Positions 18,299 to 27,872 are shown, numbered from the stretch's first letter. The stretch is DNA of 64,000 nucleotides from JAUHXS01 sp965213575 (GCA_965213575.1 CBDBZN010000007.1:67399-131398), one strand, 5' to 3'. The notes: a model not told the origin generated them from the letters alone. Numbers and translations: made by a program.

Positions 18299-19069
18299 TT
18301 AACGTGTAAGGATGAAGTACAGCCCTAATGAACTGGTTATAATTCCTAGCACAGTCGCATAAGGTGCTAAAGCTCTAGCTAAACCGGTATTAAATTTATT
18401 AGCAGGTTCTACATAGATAATATCATTCGCTAATACATATAACTCTGATTGCTTCATACTTTCTATTTCTCTAAGATCTATAACTCTTATTTCAGGATCG
18501 TTTAAATCTCCTCGAATAATTTTTATTTTATATGCTTTATTATTGGTCCCTAAGCCTCCTGCTTTGGCAATAACCTCAATTATACTGGGATTTTCTCTAT
18601 CTATTTCTATTACTTGAGCACCCCCCTGTCCTAAAATATAATATACTCGCCTATTAGTGACCGTGATGGTTACATAAGGATCTTTATAATAGGTTGCATA
18701 TTTATGCTCTAACAGTTTCTCAGTACCTCTAATCGTCAATCCTATGACTTTAATAGTATCAATGACCGGTAATTTAACATAGCCATCGTTGTCTACCAGA
18801 TAAGTAGGTTGTTGTTGTTGTCGGTTAGTTGCCTGGTTTTCTTCCGTTAAAGCATTAATCAATTGATATCCATCATTGGTAAATATCTGCATCGTAATTC
18901 TATCTCCTACATTGATTTTGTAATCTTTAATGTAGTTACTGTTTACAAAATCACCCAGATTTACATTTTGTTCTGCATCTTTAAACATTAATGTTGGATA
19001 TAATGAGCGACAAGAAGAAAGTCCTAAAATTATAACAATGAGCAAGAGGAAATTGTACTGTATTTTCAT
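18299..19069 (-). CDS. Wza-like polysaccharide export lipoprotein (SLBB)
   Basis: 256 residues. The lipobox LGLSSC at residues 15-20 marks it as a lipoprotein. A Poly_export domain begins DYKINVGDRITMQIFTNDG (about 50-120), followed by one SLBB domain with YYILGQGGAQVIEI and an AKAGGLG turn (about 145-230). A C-terminal hydrophobic helix, TVLGIITSSLGLYFIL, ends the protein, the short single-SLBB form common in Bacteroidota. It forms the outer-membrane or periplasm-spanning export ring for the polymer, with the Wzc-like kinase encoded next downstream (16-nt gap). The His/Gln-rich stretch near residue 85 is probably a flexible loop. Confidence 0.9.
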   Translation of the reverse strand: MKIQYNFLLLIVIILGLSSCRSLYPTLMFKDAEQNVNLGDFVNSNYIKDYKINVGDRITMQIFTNDGYQLINALTEENQATNRQQQQPTYLVDNDGYVKLPVIDTIKVIGLTIRGTEKLLEHKYATYYKDPYVTITVTNRRVYYILGQGGAQVIEIDRENPSIIEVIAKAGGLGTNNKAYKIKIIRGDLNDPEIRVIDLREIESMKQSELYVLANDIIYVEPANKFNTGLARALAPYATVLGIITSSLGLYFILTR

Positions 19070-19100
19070 TTATAGCCTTTAGAGCTCCAAAGATAATAAA

Positions 19101-20288
19101 TTAAATATTTAAAAGCTCTTGATATACTTTGCCCATATTATGAACCAATGAGGTATAATTAAAACGATCAAGTACATTCTCCGAACCATTTTTAGAAAAG
19201 GCTATTCTCATGTTATCATCTTCTATTAATTGCAGTAATTTATCAGAAAAGGCTGCTAAATCATTTGATTTAACGAGCAATGCATTTTTACCAGGCAGCA
19301 CAATATCACGAATGCCTCCTACATCCGTAGATATGATAGGTTTATTGGCAGCTTGGGCTTCAATTAACGTAACCGGTGTGCCTTCATTCAAAGAGGTTAA
19401 TGCTATAATATCTAATCCTGCATAAACTTCTTCCATATTTTTTATCCAAGATGTAAATTGCAAATTACTTTCCTGTTTAATATTATCAGACAAGCTATAC
19501 GATATTCTTAATGAATCTACCAAGTGTATTAATTCGTCTCTCCGTTCGCCATCGCCGATGATTAAAAATTTTACTTTTTTAGTCGTTTTGGAAAGGATTT
19601 TTTTAATAGCATAAATGAATAATTGGTGATTTTTAACCAGTACCAGCCTACCTATAATACCAATAGCAATAGTATCATCATCAAGTTTATATTTTGTTCT
19701 GAAAACTGCTCTTTTGATAGAAGTATCTTGTTGAAAACCGTTTAAGTCAAAGCCAAGAGAGACTACTGCAACTTTATCCGGCTTACATACTTGATAAGTA
19801 GTAGTTATTTCTTCTTTTTGGATATTGCTAATTGCGATTATTTTTGTAGAAATTTTTGCTAAGTACTTTTCAATTGCAGTGTATAATTTAGTTTTGAGAG
19901 GGCTAAAATAAGAATGGAAAGCATGCCCGTGATAGGTGTGAATGATAATAGGGACTTTTTCATGATATGCAGCCAATCGGCCTACTAAACCGGGCTTAGA
20001 AGCATGCGTATGTACAATGTCTGGTTTAAATGTTCGAATGATTTTCCGTATTTCTTTATAAGCTTTAAGATCATGTATAGGATGAAGGTTTCTATGCATC
20101 GATTTAATATAAACGGGATGGATATCAAACTTCTGTAGAATGTGCTCAGAACTTGCTTCCGATTCGTCTTTCATGCCTGCCAACAGCATGGTTTCAAAAT
20201 TTGAATCCATATATTTAGTTAGATAGGCGACATTAAAGGTGGGGCCGCCGATGTTTAACCTGTTGATTATACGTAGTATCTTTGGCAA
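19101..20288 (-). CDS. Family 4 glycosyltransferase
   Basis: 395-residue GT-B fold retaining glycosyltransferase (GT4/Glyco_transf_1). N-terminal Rossmann half with LRIINRLNIGGPTFNVAYL and HTHASKPGLVGRLAA; C-terminal donor half with GIIGRLVLVKNHQLF and the EX7E motif inside NEGTPVTLIEAQAANKP. No signal or membrane segment, so it acts at the cytosolic face on the lipid-linked intermediate. Start is TTG at 20288, 4 nt after the asnB stop. It belongs to the exopolysaccharide run and likely adds one sugar of the repeat unit; donor and linkage cannot be read from the sequence. Confidence 0.88.
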   Translation of the reverse strand: MPKILRIINRLNIGGPTFNVAYLTKYMDSNFETMLLAGMKDESEASSEHILQKFDIHPVYIKSMHRNLHPIHDLKAYKEIRKIIRTFKPDIVHTHASKPGLVGRLAAYHEKVPIIIHTYHGHAFHSYFSPLKTKLYTAIEKYLAKISTKIIAISNIQKEEITTTYQVCKPDKVAVVSLGFDLNGFQQDTSIKRAVFRTKYKLDDDTIAIGIIGRLVLVKNHQLFIYAIKKILSKTTKKVKFLIIGDGERRDELIHLVDSLRISYSLSDNIKQESNLQFTSWIKNMEEVYAGLDIIALTSLNEGTPVTLIEAQAANKPIISTDVGGIRDIVLPGKNALLVKSNDLAAFSDKLLQLIEDDNMRIAFSKNGSENVLDRFNYTSLVHNMGKVYQELLNI

Positions 20289-20292
20289 CTTA

Positions 20293-22158
20293 TTAAGCTT
20301 TAAAATAATTTACCCACCAATTTTGAAAAACTACAATTGCCCATAGTTGAGCCGGTGTATCATTCGGATCATTAGAATAAAATGCTTTCAGCAATTTTTG
20401 TAGATAGTCATAATCAAAAATGCCTTGTTCAATGATAAAATCTTTATCCGCTATATAATCATTAATATAAGAAGATAATTCTTCTTTTAAAATACTTTCA
20501 ATGGGTACTTCAAATCCTTTTTTAGGCCTATTAAGTATTTCACCGGGTAATAAATCTGAGAAAGCATCTTTAAGAATAATTTTCTGATTTTTAGCAGTGA
20601 TTTTAAATTGTGATGGAAGTGAGTTGGCAAAATTTACAACCTTATGATCTAGAAAAGGCGTCCTCACTTCTAAGCCATTAGCCATCGACATTCTGTCAAC
20701 TTTATAAAGCATATCATTTGGCAAAAGAAACTGCTGGTCCATTAGCAAATAATCATTCATGGTAGCGTCTTGAGTAAGAGTATAGGTTGAATTTATACTA
20801 TTATTAACTGTGGATTTTAATAAGTTAAACACATATTCATCATTCCCAATAGCACACCACAACCAATATATCTCACTGTTGGTACGGCCTTTGCTTTGAG
20901 CAAACCGATGTAATTGCCTTATTTTATTGCCAAAATAATTATTTCTCGATTTAGGCAGCAACGCCCAAAGCTTTTTTAAGCTTAGCGCTAATTGCTCATG
21001 TATTTTTTTATTCTGAAACCGGTATAAAGCACGATGTTTGTTGTACCCCGCCAACAATTCATCTGCTCCATCTCCCGAAAGGGCTACTTTTACTTCATTT
21101 TGTGTGTATTTGCTCAATATATGGCCGGGAATGATGCTAGAATCAGCAAAAGGCTCGTCCATATATTTTAATACTTCAGCCGTGCTTTGAGCAATCTCTA
21201 ATTTATTTAACTTGAATGTGGTATGATCTGTTTGTAGCTGTTTGGCCATGAGTTCCGCAAACTTACTTTCATCGTAAAAAGAATTTTCATACCCTATCGA
21301 AAATGTTTTAAGCTTATCATTATATTTTGAAGCAATTCCTGCAATAATAGAAGAATCAATACCGCCACTTAAAAACGAACCAAGTGGCACATCAGAAATC
21401 ATCCTATTTTGCACGGAGGTTTCTAGCTTATCTCTTAAAATATTTTTAGCTTCCTTGTACGAAATATCATTAACAGCAACATCTTCTGAAGGAAGTGAAA
21501 AATAAGATCGAGTAGTGATATTGTGTTGTTTAATTACAGCAAAATGCCCCGGTAATAATTTTTGAGTGCTTTTAAGAATAGCATGAGGAGCGGGGATATA
21601 ATTAAATTTAAAATAAAGGCTCAGTGCATTAAGATCAATCTCTTTTTTGATCGGAAAAGGGAAAATGCCTTTGAGCTCAGATGAAAAGATTATTTGTTGT
21701 TCATCTTGATAATAACATAAATGCTTAATGCCCATTCTGTCTCTGGCTAAAAAAACAGTTTCTTCTTCCTTATCGTAAATAGCAAAAGCAAAAAATCCGT
21801 CCAGCATCTCCAAGCAATCGACTCCATATTCAATAAATAAGTATAGAAGAACTTCCGTATCTGTATTTGATTTGAAAGCATGTTTATGCTCTAACTTTTT
21901 TTTAAGCGCTTGATAATTATAAATTTCTCCGTTGTAGATGATGGTATAGCGCCCAGAGCAATCACTCATTGGCTGATTGCCTTTTTCAGATAATCCGATA
22001 ATAGAAAGCCTAGTATGGCCCAACCCACAATGATGATGATAAAAAGCTCCTCTAGCATCAGGCCCGCGTTTTGCTAGAGATTGAATGGCATTATTTAAAT
22101 TGCTTTGAAGCGCCTTGCTTTCTTGATCTTTAAGAATGTATCCGACAATGCCACACAT
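20293..22158 (-). CDS. asnB: Glutamine-hydrolysing asparagine synthase
   Basis: 621 residues. N-terminal class II glutaminase domain starting with the catalytic Cys2 (MCGIVGYIL), with RLSIIGLSEKGNQPM and NGEIYNYQ. C-terminal ATP-pyrophosphatase synthetase domain with PLGSFLSGGIDSS (PP-loop, near residue 262) and later KVALSGDGADELLAGY. Length and layout are normal. Though it can make asparagine, genes of this type inside polysaccharide loci often amidate sugar or peptide parts of the polymer. Here it is the first gene of the five-gene exopolysaccharide operon, so either role is possible. ATG at 22158, with holB divergent. Confidence 0.9.
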   Translation of the reverse strand: MCGIVGYILKDQESKALQSNLNNAIQSLAKRGPDARGAFYHHHCGLGHTRLSIIGLSEKGNQPMSDCSGRYTIIYNGEIYNYQALKKKLEHKHAFKSNTDTEVLLYLFIEYGVDCLEMLDGFFAFAIYDKEEETVFLARDRMGIKHLCYYQDEQQIIFSSELKGIFPFPIKKEIDLNALSLYFKFNYIPAPHAILKSTQKLLPGHFAVIKQHNITTRSYFSLPSEDVAVNDISYKEAKNILRDKLETSVQNRMISDVPLGSFLSGGIDSSIIAGIASKYNDKLKTFSIGYENSFYDESKFAELMAKQLQTDHTTFKLNKLEIAQSTAEVLKYMDEPFADSSIIPGHILSKYTQNEVKVALSGDGADELLAGYNKHRALYRFQNKKIHEQLALSLKKLWALLPKSRNNYFGNKIRQLHRFAQSKGRTNSEIYWLWCAIGNDEYVFNLLKSTVNNSINSTYTLTQDATMNDYLLMDQQFLLPNDMLYKVDRMSMANGLEVRTPFLDHKVVNFANSLPSQFKITAKNQKIILKDAFSDLLPGEILNRPKKGFEVPIESILKEELSSYINDYIADKDFIIEQGIFDYDYLQKLLKAFYSNDPNDTPAQLWAIVVFQNWWVNYFKA

Positions 22159-22173
22159 AGCTTATAAAATTAG

Positions 22174-22181
22174 TAAATTTG
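22174..22181 (+). promoter_or_regulatory. Candidate -7 box for holB
   Basis: TAAATTTG, an exact TAnnTTTG match, 10 nt before the holB ATG, which would give a leader of only a few bases. No clear -33 TTG. Lies in the 33-nt divergent gap to asnB. Confidence 0.4.
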
Positions 22182-22191
22182 AGCTCCAATC

Positions 22192-23334
22192 ATGCAATTT
22201 AAAGATATAATAGGGCAACAGGCGATAAAAGATAAATTGATCTACACTGTTGAAAGTGGAAAGATCAGCCATGCTCAAATGTTTACCGGCCCTACCGGAA
22301 ATGGGAAATTAGCATTAGCCATTGCTTATGCACAATATATTATGTGTGAGCAAAGAAATGAGAATGATTCTTGTAGCATATGCCCTTCTTGTAATAAGAT
22401 AAAGAAACTGATTCATCCTGATGTGCATTTTTCCTATCCTGTTATCAAGCGTGATAAAAACAAAAAACCCAAAAGCACTGATTTTATTGAAGATTGGAGG
22501 ACGATAATGTCTGCTACGAATGGGTTTTTTGATTACACCCAATGGTTAAAACAACTTAATGCAGAAGGCAAACAAGGAAACATCCCTATCATTGAGTGTC
22601 ACGACATCATTCATAAGTTGAACTTAAAATCTTATGAATCGCCGTATAAAATTTTGATCATGTGGCTGCCTGAGTTTTTGGGCAAAGAAGGTAATAGCTT
22701 ATTAAAACTGATTGAAGAACCGCCTGAAAAGACGCTTTTTCTGTTTGTATGTGAAGATCAAGATGCTATACTAAATACCATCATTTCCAGAACACAAATT
22801 GTCAGAATTCCATCCTTTACTCAAAATGATATAGTAAAATATCTAATGAACAATGAAGGAATTGCAGAGGAGCAGGCAAAAGTCCTAGCTTCTATGTCGG
22901 AATACAATTTACTTAATGCTTTAGAGATATTACATCATGATAGCAATGATGAAGAACTATTTATTCAGTGGTTTGAAATTGTATTGGCTGATGATTCAAA
23001 TAAATTAGTGCCTTGTATTGATGCTATTGCTAAATTGGGTAAAGAGCAGCAGAAAAATATGTTGTTATTCGGATTGCATTTTTGCAGGATCATTTTAGAA
23101 CAGCTCATGATGGGCAAAACTTCATTAATTTTAAATAATCGATCAACTGCATTTTTGCAAAATCATCAAGGTATGTTGACCGTCAAATATATAGAATATA
23201 TTAACGTACTTTTTTCTCAAGCTCACTACCATTTAGAAAGAAATGCTCATTCTAAAATATTATTTATGGGCATAAGCATCAAAATATTGGATATTTTAAA
23301 AGGTAAAAAAATAGCATTAGAGGAAACTATTTAA
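22192..23334 (+). CDS. holB: DNA polymerase III delta' subunit
   Basis: 380-residue clamp-loader AAA+ ATPase-like subunit of the replication machinery. N-terminal segment FKDIIGQQAIKDKLI, a modified P-loop GPTGNGKLALAIAYAQYI (Lys-Leu in place of Lys-Thr/Ser), then a cysteine cluster (C-x9-C-x2-C-x2-C spacing in the region 59-74) that binds zinc in clamp-loader subunits. HPDVHFSYPVIKRDKN and SLLKLIEEPPEKTLFLF (Walker B/sensor region) follow, and ISRTQIVRIPSF holds the SRC-like sensor. C-terminal helical domain weakly conserved. ATG at 22192, close to a promoter box. Ends 7 nt before the convergent TonB receptor gene. Confidence 0.9.
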   Translation: MQFKDIIGQQAIKDKLIYTVESGKISHAQMFTGPTGNGKLALAIAYAQYIMCEQRNENDSCSICPSCNKIKKLIHPDVHFSYPVIKRDKNKKPKSTDFIEDWRTIMSATNGFFDYTQWLKQLNAEGKQGNIPIIECHDIIHKLNLKSYESPYKILIMWLPEFLGKEGNSLLKLIEEPPEKTLFLFVCEDQDAILNTIISRTQIVRIPSFTQNDIVKYLMNNEGIAEEQAKVLASMSEYNLLNALEILHHDSNDEELFIQWFEIVLADDSNKLVPCIDAIAKLGKEQQKNMLLFGLHFCRIILEQLMMGKTSLILNNRSTAFLQNHQGMLTVKYIEYINVLFSQAHYHLERNAHSKILFMGISIKILDILKGKKIALEETI

Positions 23335-23341
23335 TCTAGTT

Positions 23342-25552
23342 TTAGATATTATTTCTTTTAAATATGCTGAGGCGTAAGCCAATATATATTCTTCTAGTTT
23401 GTAAAGGGCCATAAGCATATGCCGTATCAAAACTATCACTAAAAGGATTTTGAGGATTAATTAAAGGGCTTGGTTGCGTATAGTTGAGCAGATTTTTAAC
23501 ACCTCCATATACTTCTATCGCCTCATTAAAAGTTTTAGTAATTTGTAGATTCTGAACACTATACCACGGCGATTGTTCAGGCCTATCGAAAGGTGGTTCG
23601 TAGGCAGGTAACTTTTGAGGGCCAACTATGCGGCCTGTATAATCTAAGGAAGTATTCCATTTTTTTACTTTATAAGAGATACTAAAAGTACCGCTAAAAA
23701 TAGGCGCAAATACTTGTCGCTCTTTAATCTTATTGCCTTCCTTATCCTTATCGATTTCATATACATCTTGTATAGTAGCACCTAACCTTGCAACGACCGG
23801 AAAATCAAATTGATGCTCTATAGAAACAGAGAAACCTCGAGTAATACCATATCCATTGAGGTTATCATAAATGATAAGATTCTCATCCGTTTCATAATCA
23901 GGAATGATCTTATTCGAAAAATAAGTATAAAACATGTCTGCATTCAAGCTACCGTTACTATTCCCTAAAATATAGAGATGATTTAAGCTTAGCGTTAAAT
24001 TATAAGATTCTTCCGGTTGCAATTCTTCTGCGATTAATACCTGTCGTGCTCCGGTAAGGGCGGCATGATCTTCTGTAAATAAATTTACCAGCCTAAATCC
24101 GGTACCAAAATTAGCCCTGAAAGTTGTAAAGTCTGATAATTCTCTTTTTACATTTAACCTTGGAGAAAAAACTACTCCATGATCTTTGTGATAATCAAAT
24201 CTCATTCCGCCTAATAATTTAGTCCTTTCTGTTAATGCGTATTCATTTTGTATAAATACACCGGGAATAAATCTTTTGTCGGAAGTATTTGCGAAAGAAT
24301 TGTCTGTGTAGGTTTGATAACGAGTAGTCAAGCCTAGTAAAAAATCATGTTTTTCAAGTTGTTTATTCCACAAAAAATTGGCAAAATAGACGGATTGATC
24401 AGCTTTATAATAAGTATTCCCATAGTAGCTGTCTTGTCGGTGATTGTTAAAAGAATAATCAACTCTGATCATTTCTGAAAAAGGCAATTGATAAGATCCA
24501 ATCACTTCTATTCTATTGGTATAAATTGACTCTCCATAAATAGAATCACTGCCTCTATCTTCCTTTTCCCATTGTAATACTCCCCCAAAACGGTCTTCTG
24601 TATAATACCGCACCGCTAGGTTGGTAATGCGGTTTTGATTTCTTTTTAATGTCCATTTATTAAAAAGTGATAAGCGATTATTCAGCGGTATATCAGTAAA
24701 ATTATCTTCATTTTTATCTAAGCGATATTGATTTCTGTAATAATTCCCGCTAATGGTAGTAGTCAGCTTATCAGAAATTTCAGGAGTAATGGCCAAGTCT
24801 AAATTAAGTTCTTGATGAGCAGTATAAAAGCTGTTGAAAGTAGCTAGCGGTAAATTTGCAGGGTCTTTAGTGATAATATTAATCACTCCGCCCACCGCTT
24901 CTGTGCCATATAATGTAGATGAGGGGCCTTTAATAATTTCAATACGTTCTATTAAAGAAGTAGGAATCCCATTAAACCCATATACAGATGCTAAAGCACT
25001 CATAATTGGCATACCATCAATTAGAACAAGTGTATATGGCCCTTCCATTCCATTAATATGAATATCATTTGTGCCACATACCCCGCAGTTGATTTGTTCT
25101 TGCACCCCGTTAACTGTTTGCAAAGCTTCTATTACATTATTTGTAGGATTTGTTTTTAGAAATGCTGCGGTAATTATTTCAATTTTTACCGGCGATTCTG
25201 AGATAAACACTTCTTTCATATTCCCGGTTACTACCACTTGATCTAAGGCAATTGCACTTTTTTCTAATTCAATATCAACAATATTGTTAGGTTTGTCTAT
25301 GGTTATTTTCTGATTTTTTGGTTTGTATCCTATAGCCGTGATCTTAAGCGAATAGCTGCCGTAAGGAATATTCTTTAATTCATACTTTCCATCAATATCA
25401 GATGCAGCACCTAAAGTGGTTCCTTCTAAACCAATGTTGACAAATTCAACTTGTTTCTCCCCACTAGTTATCTTACCTACTAAAATACCTCTATCTTGGG
25501 CATTTACTTGCACTATAAAAGTAATAATACATAAACTTATTAGTCGAATCAT
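23342..25552 (-). CDS. TonB-dependent receptor with carboxypeptidase-like N-terminal domain
   Basis: 736 residues. Signal peptide (1-18, ending QVNAQ), a CarboxypepD_reg-like domain (about 20-100, GILVGKITSGEKQVEFVNIGLEGTTLG), a plug domain (about 115-230, ending GTEAVGGVINIITKD) and a 22-strand-type barrel to the end, with a terminal aromatic-rich strand. Active TonB-dependent uptake across the outer membrane is the expected role. The plug holds the pair C156/C159 (NCGVCGTNDIHINGM), which could form a disulfide or bind a metal. No SusD-like partner follows, so it is not a glycan-type SusC. Substrate (siderophore, metal or cobalamin type) unknown. Confidence 0.9.
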   Translation of the reverse strand: MIRLISLCIITFIVQVNAQDRGILVGKITSGEKQVEFVNIGLEGTTLGAASDIDGKYELKNIPYGSYSLKITAIGYKPKNQKITIDKPNNIVDIELEKSAIALDQVVVTGNMKEVFISESPVKIEIITAAFLKTNPTNNVIEALQTVNGVQEQINCGVCGTNDIHINGMEGPYTLVLIDGMPIMSALASVYGFNGIPTSLIERIEIIKGPSSTLYGTEAVGGVINIITKDPANLPLATFNSFYTAHQELNLDLAITPEISDKLTTTISGNYYRNQYRLDKNEDNFTDIPLNNRLSLFNKWTLKRNQNRITNLAVRYYTEDRFGGVLQWEKEDRGSDSIYGESIYTNRIEVIGSYQLPFSEMIRVDYSFNNHRQDSYYGNTYYKADQSVYFANFLWNKQLEKHDFLLGLTTRYQTYTDNSFANTSDKRFIPGVFIQNEYALTERTKLLGGMRFDYHKDHGVVFSPRLNVKRELSDFTTFRANFGTGFRLVNLFTEDHAALTGARQVLIAEELQPEESYNLTLSLNHLYILGNSNGSLNADMFYTYFSNKIIPDYETDENLIIYDNLNGYGITRGFSVSIEHQFDFPVVARLGATIQDVYEIDKDKEGNKIKERQVFAPIFSGTFSISYKVKKWNTSLDYTGRIVGPQKLPAYEPPFDRPEQSPWYSVQNLQITKTFNEAIEVYGGVKNLLNYTQPSPLINPQNPFSDSFDTAYAYGPLQTRRIYIGLRLSIFKRNNI

Positions 25553-25563
25553 AAATATTTAGA

Positions 25564-25571
25564 CAAATCTA
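25564..25571 (-). promoter_or_regulatory. Candidate -7 box for the TonB receptor gene
   Basis: Minus strand reads TAGATTTG, an exact TAnnTTTG match, 11 nt before the ATG at 25552. A minus-strand TTG lies upstream but with only 14 nt spacing, so -33 support is weak. Confidence 0.4.
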
Positions 25572-25727
25572 AAAATAAATTTTAACAATTCTAAATAATG
25601 TTTAAATCTATGCGGAATTGATAGCTAAGAGTAATATTTTAGTAAGGCATATAAACTCTTTCGAGGTTATGAATATAGGAGAGATGTCAAAGTAATCACA
25701 AATGTAGTTGCATTAAATTTAAATCTA

Positions 25728-27317
25728 TTATCGAATGTATCGTACCCCTAAATTATAGGTAAAACCGGCTCCGTTATTGATCGCGTAAAAAAACTTAGTA
25801 GCGAGTATTTCTATGTTTAAATGACCGGTTAATTGATATTTTGAACCAATTCCGGCTTGAGCATAGTAGTTAAACCCATACTGATTTTCATTGCTGAATT
25901 GAATAGCGCTTGATGCTTGTGGAGTACTTTGCACCATAGCATAGACCGTTGATTTTCGAGAAGGGAAGTAGCTTAAAAAGACGCTCATAGGAATCGAGAG
26001 TGATATTGGTTTAGGAATATTATTCACATAATGAGATCGACGTTTAGGTATTCGAAATAACAGATCTACTTCCGTAAAAATCTGAAATTTTGCACCTATA
26101 GGTTTATCATAAAAAAACTGATTCCAGAATGTATACCGGTTATAATCTAACCAAGGCTCATCCAAGCTGTCTGCTTCTAAATCTTTAGCTACCGGAATCC
26201 AAAATGCACTTTGAATGGAAAATCGCTTCCATTTTTGCACAGGGTTAAATTTAATTTTAGGCCCGATCGTAGCCAATGCTGTTCTTGACATAGCATTATT
26301 TTCAAAGTTAAATATTGTAAAAGCAGAATTGATTTTAGGATCAATTTTTACAGATTTTACATTAATATCAACTCCTATACTTAATCTTGAATTTTTACAA
26401 ATGCCGTATAAAAAATAGAATAAGCCGGTATAATAGGTTTCTCTTTGATTGAGCACTACTTTCTTTCCTTCTTTATCTCTATAAGCTTTTTGAGTATATA
26501 AATTATTAAATAACTGTGTTTCAAATTGCTTATGCCTTAACAAAATGGAAGGTGTATAAATTTGTATGTTAGATTGCCTAGGCTGAGAACTAGTAGTTGT
26601 TTGAATGTCATTTAACGACCAATCATACTCATAGTATTTCACTTTATAACTGTTTGGAATAAGCTCTTTTCTGTATTGATTGATATAATCAATTATTGAA
26701 AATCCTCCTGCTGTAAAATCTGAATAGTACCACCTGAAAATTTCTGAAACAAATACTGTTCCTTCTTCTGCGTTGACGCGAATAAATGAATCGTTATTTA
26801 AAGCTAATATTGTCTGATTATTTAATTGCTTCTCTAACTGATTAGGTTCGTAAGCAAAATTGGTGATCGGCGGACAGCCTTTTGCTGCACAAACTAAAAC
26901 AAAATGTATACGCGGATCATCATATATCTTTCGCAACATTTCATTTTCGATATAATTCAAACTTCTACGCGCCCCTTCAATTTGATGATTATTGTTTTCG
27001 AAAAATCCCGAAACATCTTTTGGAGATTTGATCTGATTTGCATCAACCACTGATTTTATGGCAAGAATATTATACGCATTAATTAAAAAAGACTTTTTAG
27101 CAAGGGAATTGGTTTCAGTCAGCGATATGTTGCTAATTTGATTTACGAGATTATTTAATGCAGTTTGATTTTGTATTATCGCTTTATAATTAACTTTACC
27201 CTCGCCTACATAAGTTTTAAAAAAATCGTCAGCTTTATTAATAAATTCAATTGTTGATTGGCTATGAGCTAAGCAGCACCATAGTAGAAAAAAAGAAATT
27301 ATTAAATTCTTATGCAA
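25728..27317 (-). CDS. DUF547 protein fused to a C-terminal beta-barrel-like domain
   Basis: 529 residues. Signal peptide at 1-19 (FFLLWCCLAHS). Residues about 20-245 are a DUF547 (PF04784) domain: KVNYKAI, LINAYNILAIKSVV, HFVLVCAAKGCPP (C143, C148) and FVSEIFRWYYSDF. Residues about 255-529 are another module rich in alternating aromatic/polar strands (TYYTGLFYFLYGICK, YTFWNQFFYDKP, GFNYYAQAGIGSKYQLTGHLNIEIL) ending GFTYNLGVRYIR, a terminal strand with a C-terminal aromatic/Arg pattern seen in outer-membrane barrels. This suggests a periplasm-facing DUF547 domain tethered to the outer membrane. DUF547 function is unknown. TTG start at 27317. Confidence 0.72.
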   Translation of the reverse strand: MHKNLIISFFLLWCCLAHSQSTIEFINKADDFFKTYVGEGKVNYKAIIQNQTALNNLVNQISNISLTETNSLAKKSFLINAYNILAIKSVVDANQIKSPKDVSGFFENNNHQIEGARRSLNYIENEMLRKIYDDPRIHFVLVCAAKGCPPITNFAYEPNQLEKQLNNQTILALNNDSFIRVNAEEGTVFVSEIFRWYYSDFTAGGFSIIDYINQYRKELIPNSYKVKYYEYDWSLNDIQTTTSSQPRQSNIQIYTPSILLRHKQFETQLFNNLYTQKAYRDKEGKKVVLNQRETYYTGLFYFLYGICKNSRLSIGVDINVKSVKIDPKINSAFTIFNFENNAMSRTALATIGPKIKFNPVQKWKRFSIQSAFWIPVAKDLEADSLDEPWLDYNRYTFWNQFFYDKPIGAKFQIFTEVDLLFRIPKRRSHYVNNIPKPISLSIPMSVFLSYFPSRKSTVYAMVQSTPQASSAIQFSNENQYGFNYYAQAGIGSKYQLTGHLNIEILATKFFYAINNGAGFTYNLGVRYIR

Positions 27318-27398
27318 TGTTAAAACTCTGTAGCATTACAATAATCGAACAGTATAGTAAGGCCATATTATGATGAAGCCGCTTAAAAAATAAATTTC

Positions 27399-27872
27399 CT
27401 AATTAGGCATTTCCGCTTTCTTAATTTTAATCCCTGTTTCCATAATACCAATTAGCGGATCTTGACGCATATTTTGCTCCAACTTAAATGTATAAACTCC
27501 TTTCTCAGGAAAAGAAATATTTTTTTTGATAGGAATCTGCACATCACAAATATCTCCCATACAGTCCCCGAACCAAGTGCCATCTTGAGCTGCCAAGCTT
27601 ATTTGAATTCGCTCTTGAGTAAATGATTCGCTATCAGGCGATTTAATGTGTAAGATGATCCATAGATTATTATAAGGGTAGAAATCTGCATGCCTAAGGT
27701 TAATAAACAGATCATAAGCTGATGACTTGTCATCCAAATTCACCTCAAAAGTCAAAAGATTACTATATTCCCATTGATAATCCGGAATAGGTTCGTACTT
27801 ATCATATACAGCACCGTTATTGCATGCTATTAAGGTTAAAACTAAACCTATAAGTATTATTATTTTGTTCAT
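27399..27872 (-). CDS. gldH: Gliding motility lipoprotein GldH
   Basis: 157 residues, normal for GldH. Signal and lipobox LTLIAC with the lipid-accepting Cys at residue 17, then a beta-rich domain with DKYEPIPDYQWEYSNLLTFEV, NLRHADFYPYNNLWIILHIKSP, the conserved DGTWFGDCMGDICDVQIPIKK and KLEQNMRQDPLIGIMETGIKI. GldH is one of the Gld proteins needed for gliding and T9SS function in Flavobacterium; the molecular role is not resolved. ATG at 27872. It stands alone rather than with other gld genes. Its minus-strand neighbour is the DUF547 fusion (81-nt gap), so they may share a message. Confidence 0.92.
   Translation of the reverse strand: MNKIIILIGLVLTLIACNNGAVYDKYEPIPDYQWEYSNLLTFEVNLDDKSSAYDLFINLRHADFYPYNNLWIILHIKSPDSESFTQERIQISLAAQDGTWFGDCMGDICDVQIPIKKNISFPEKGVYTFKLEQNMRQDPLIGIMETGIKIKKAEMPN

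Noticed and set aside
14766..22158. Polysaccharide locus as a novel biosynthetic or secretion system
   Set aside because: All five proteins belong to known families (AsnB, GT4, Wza, Wzc, WecA); the gaps in the set are noted as a finding instead.
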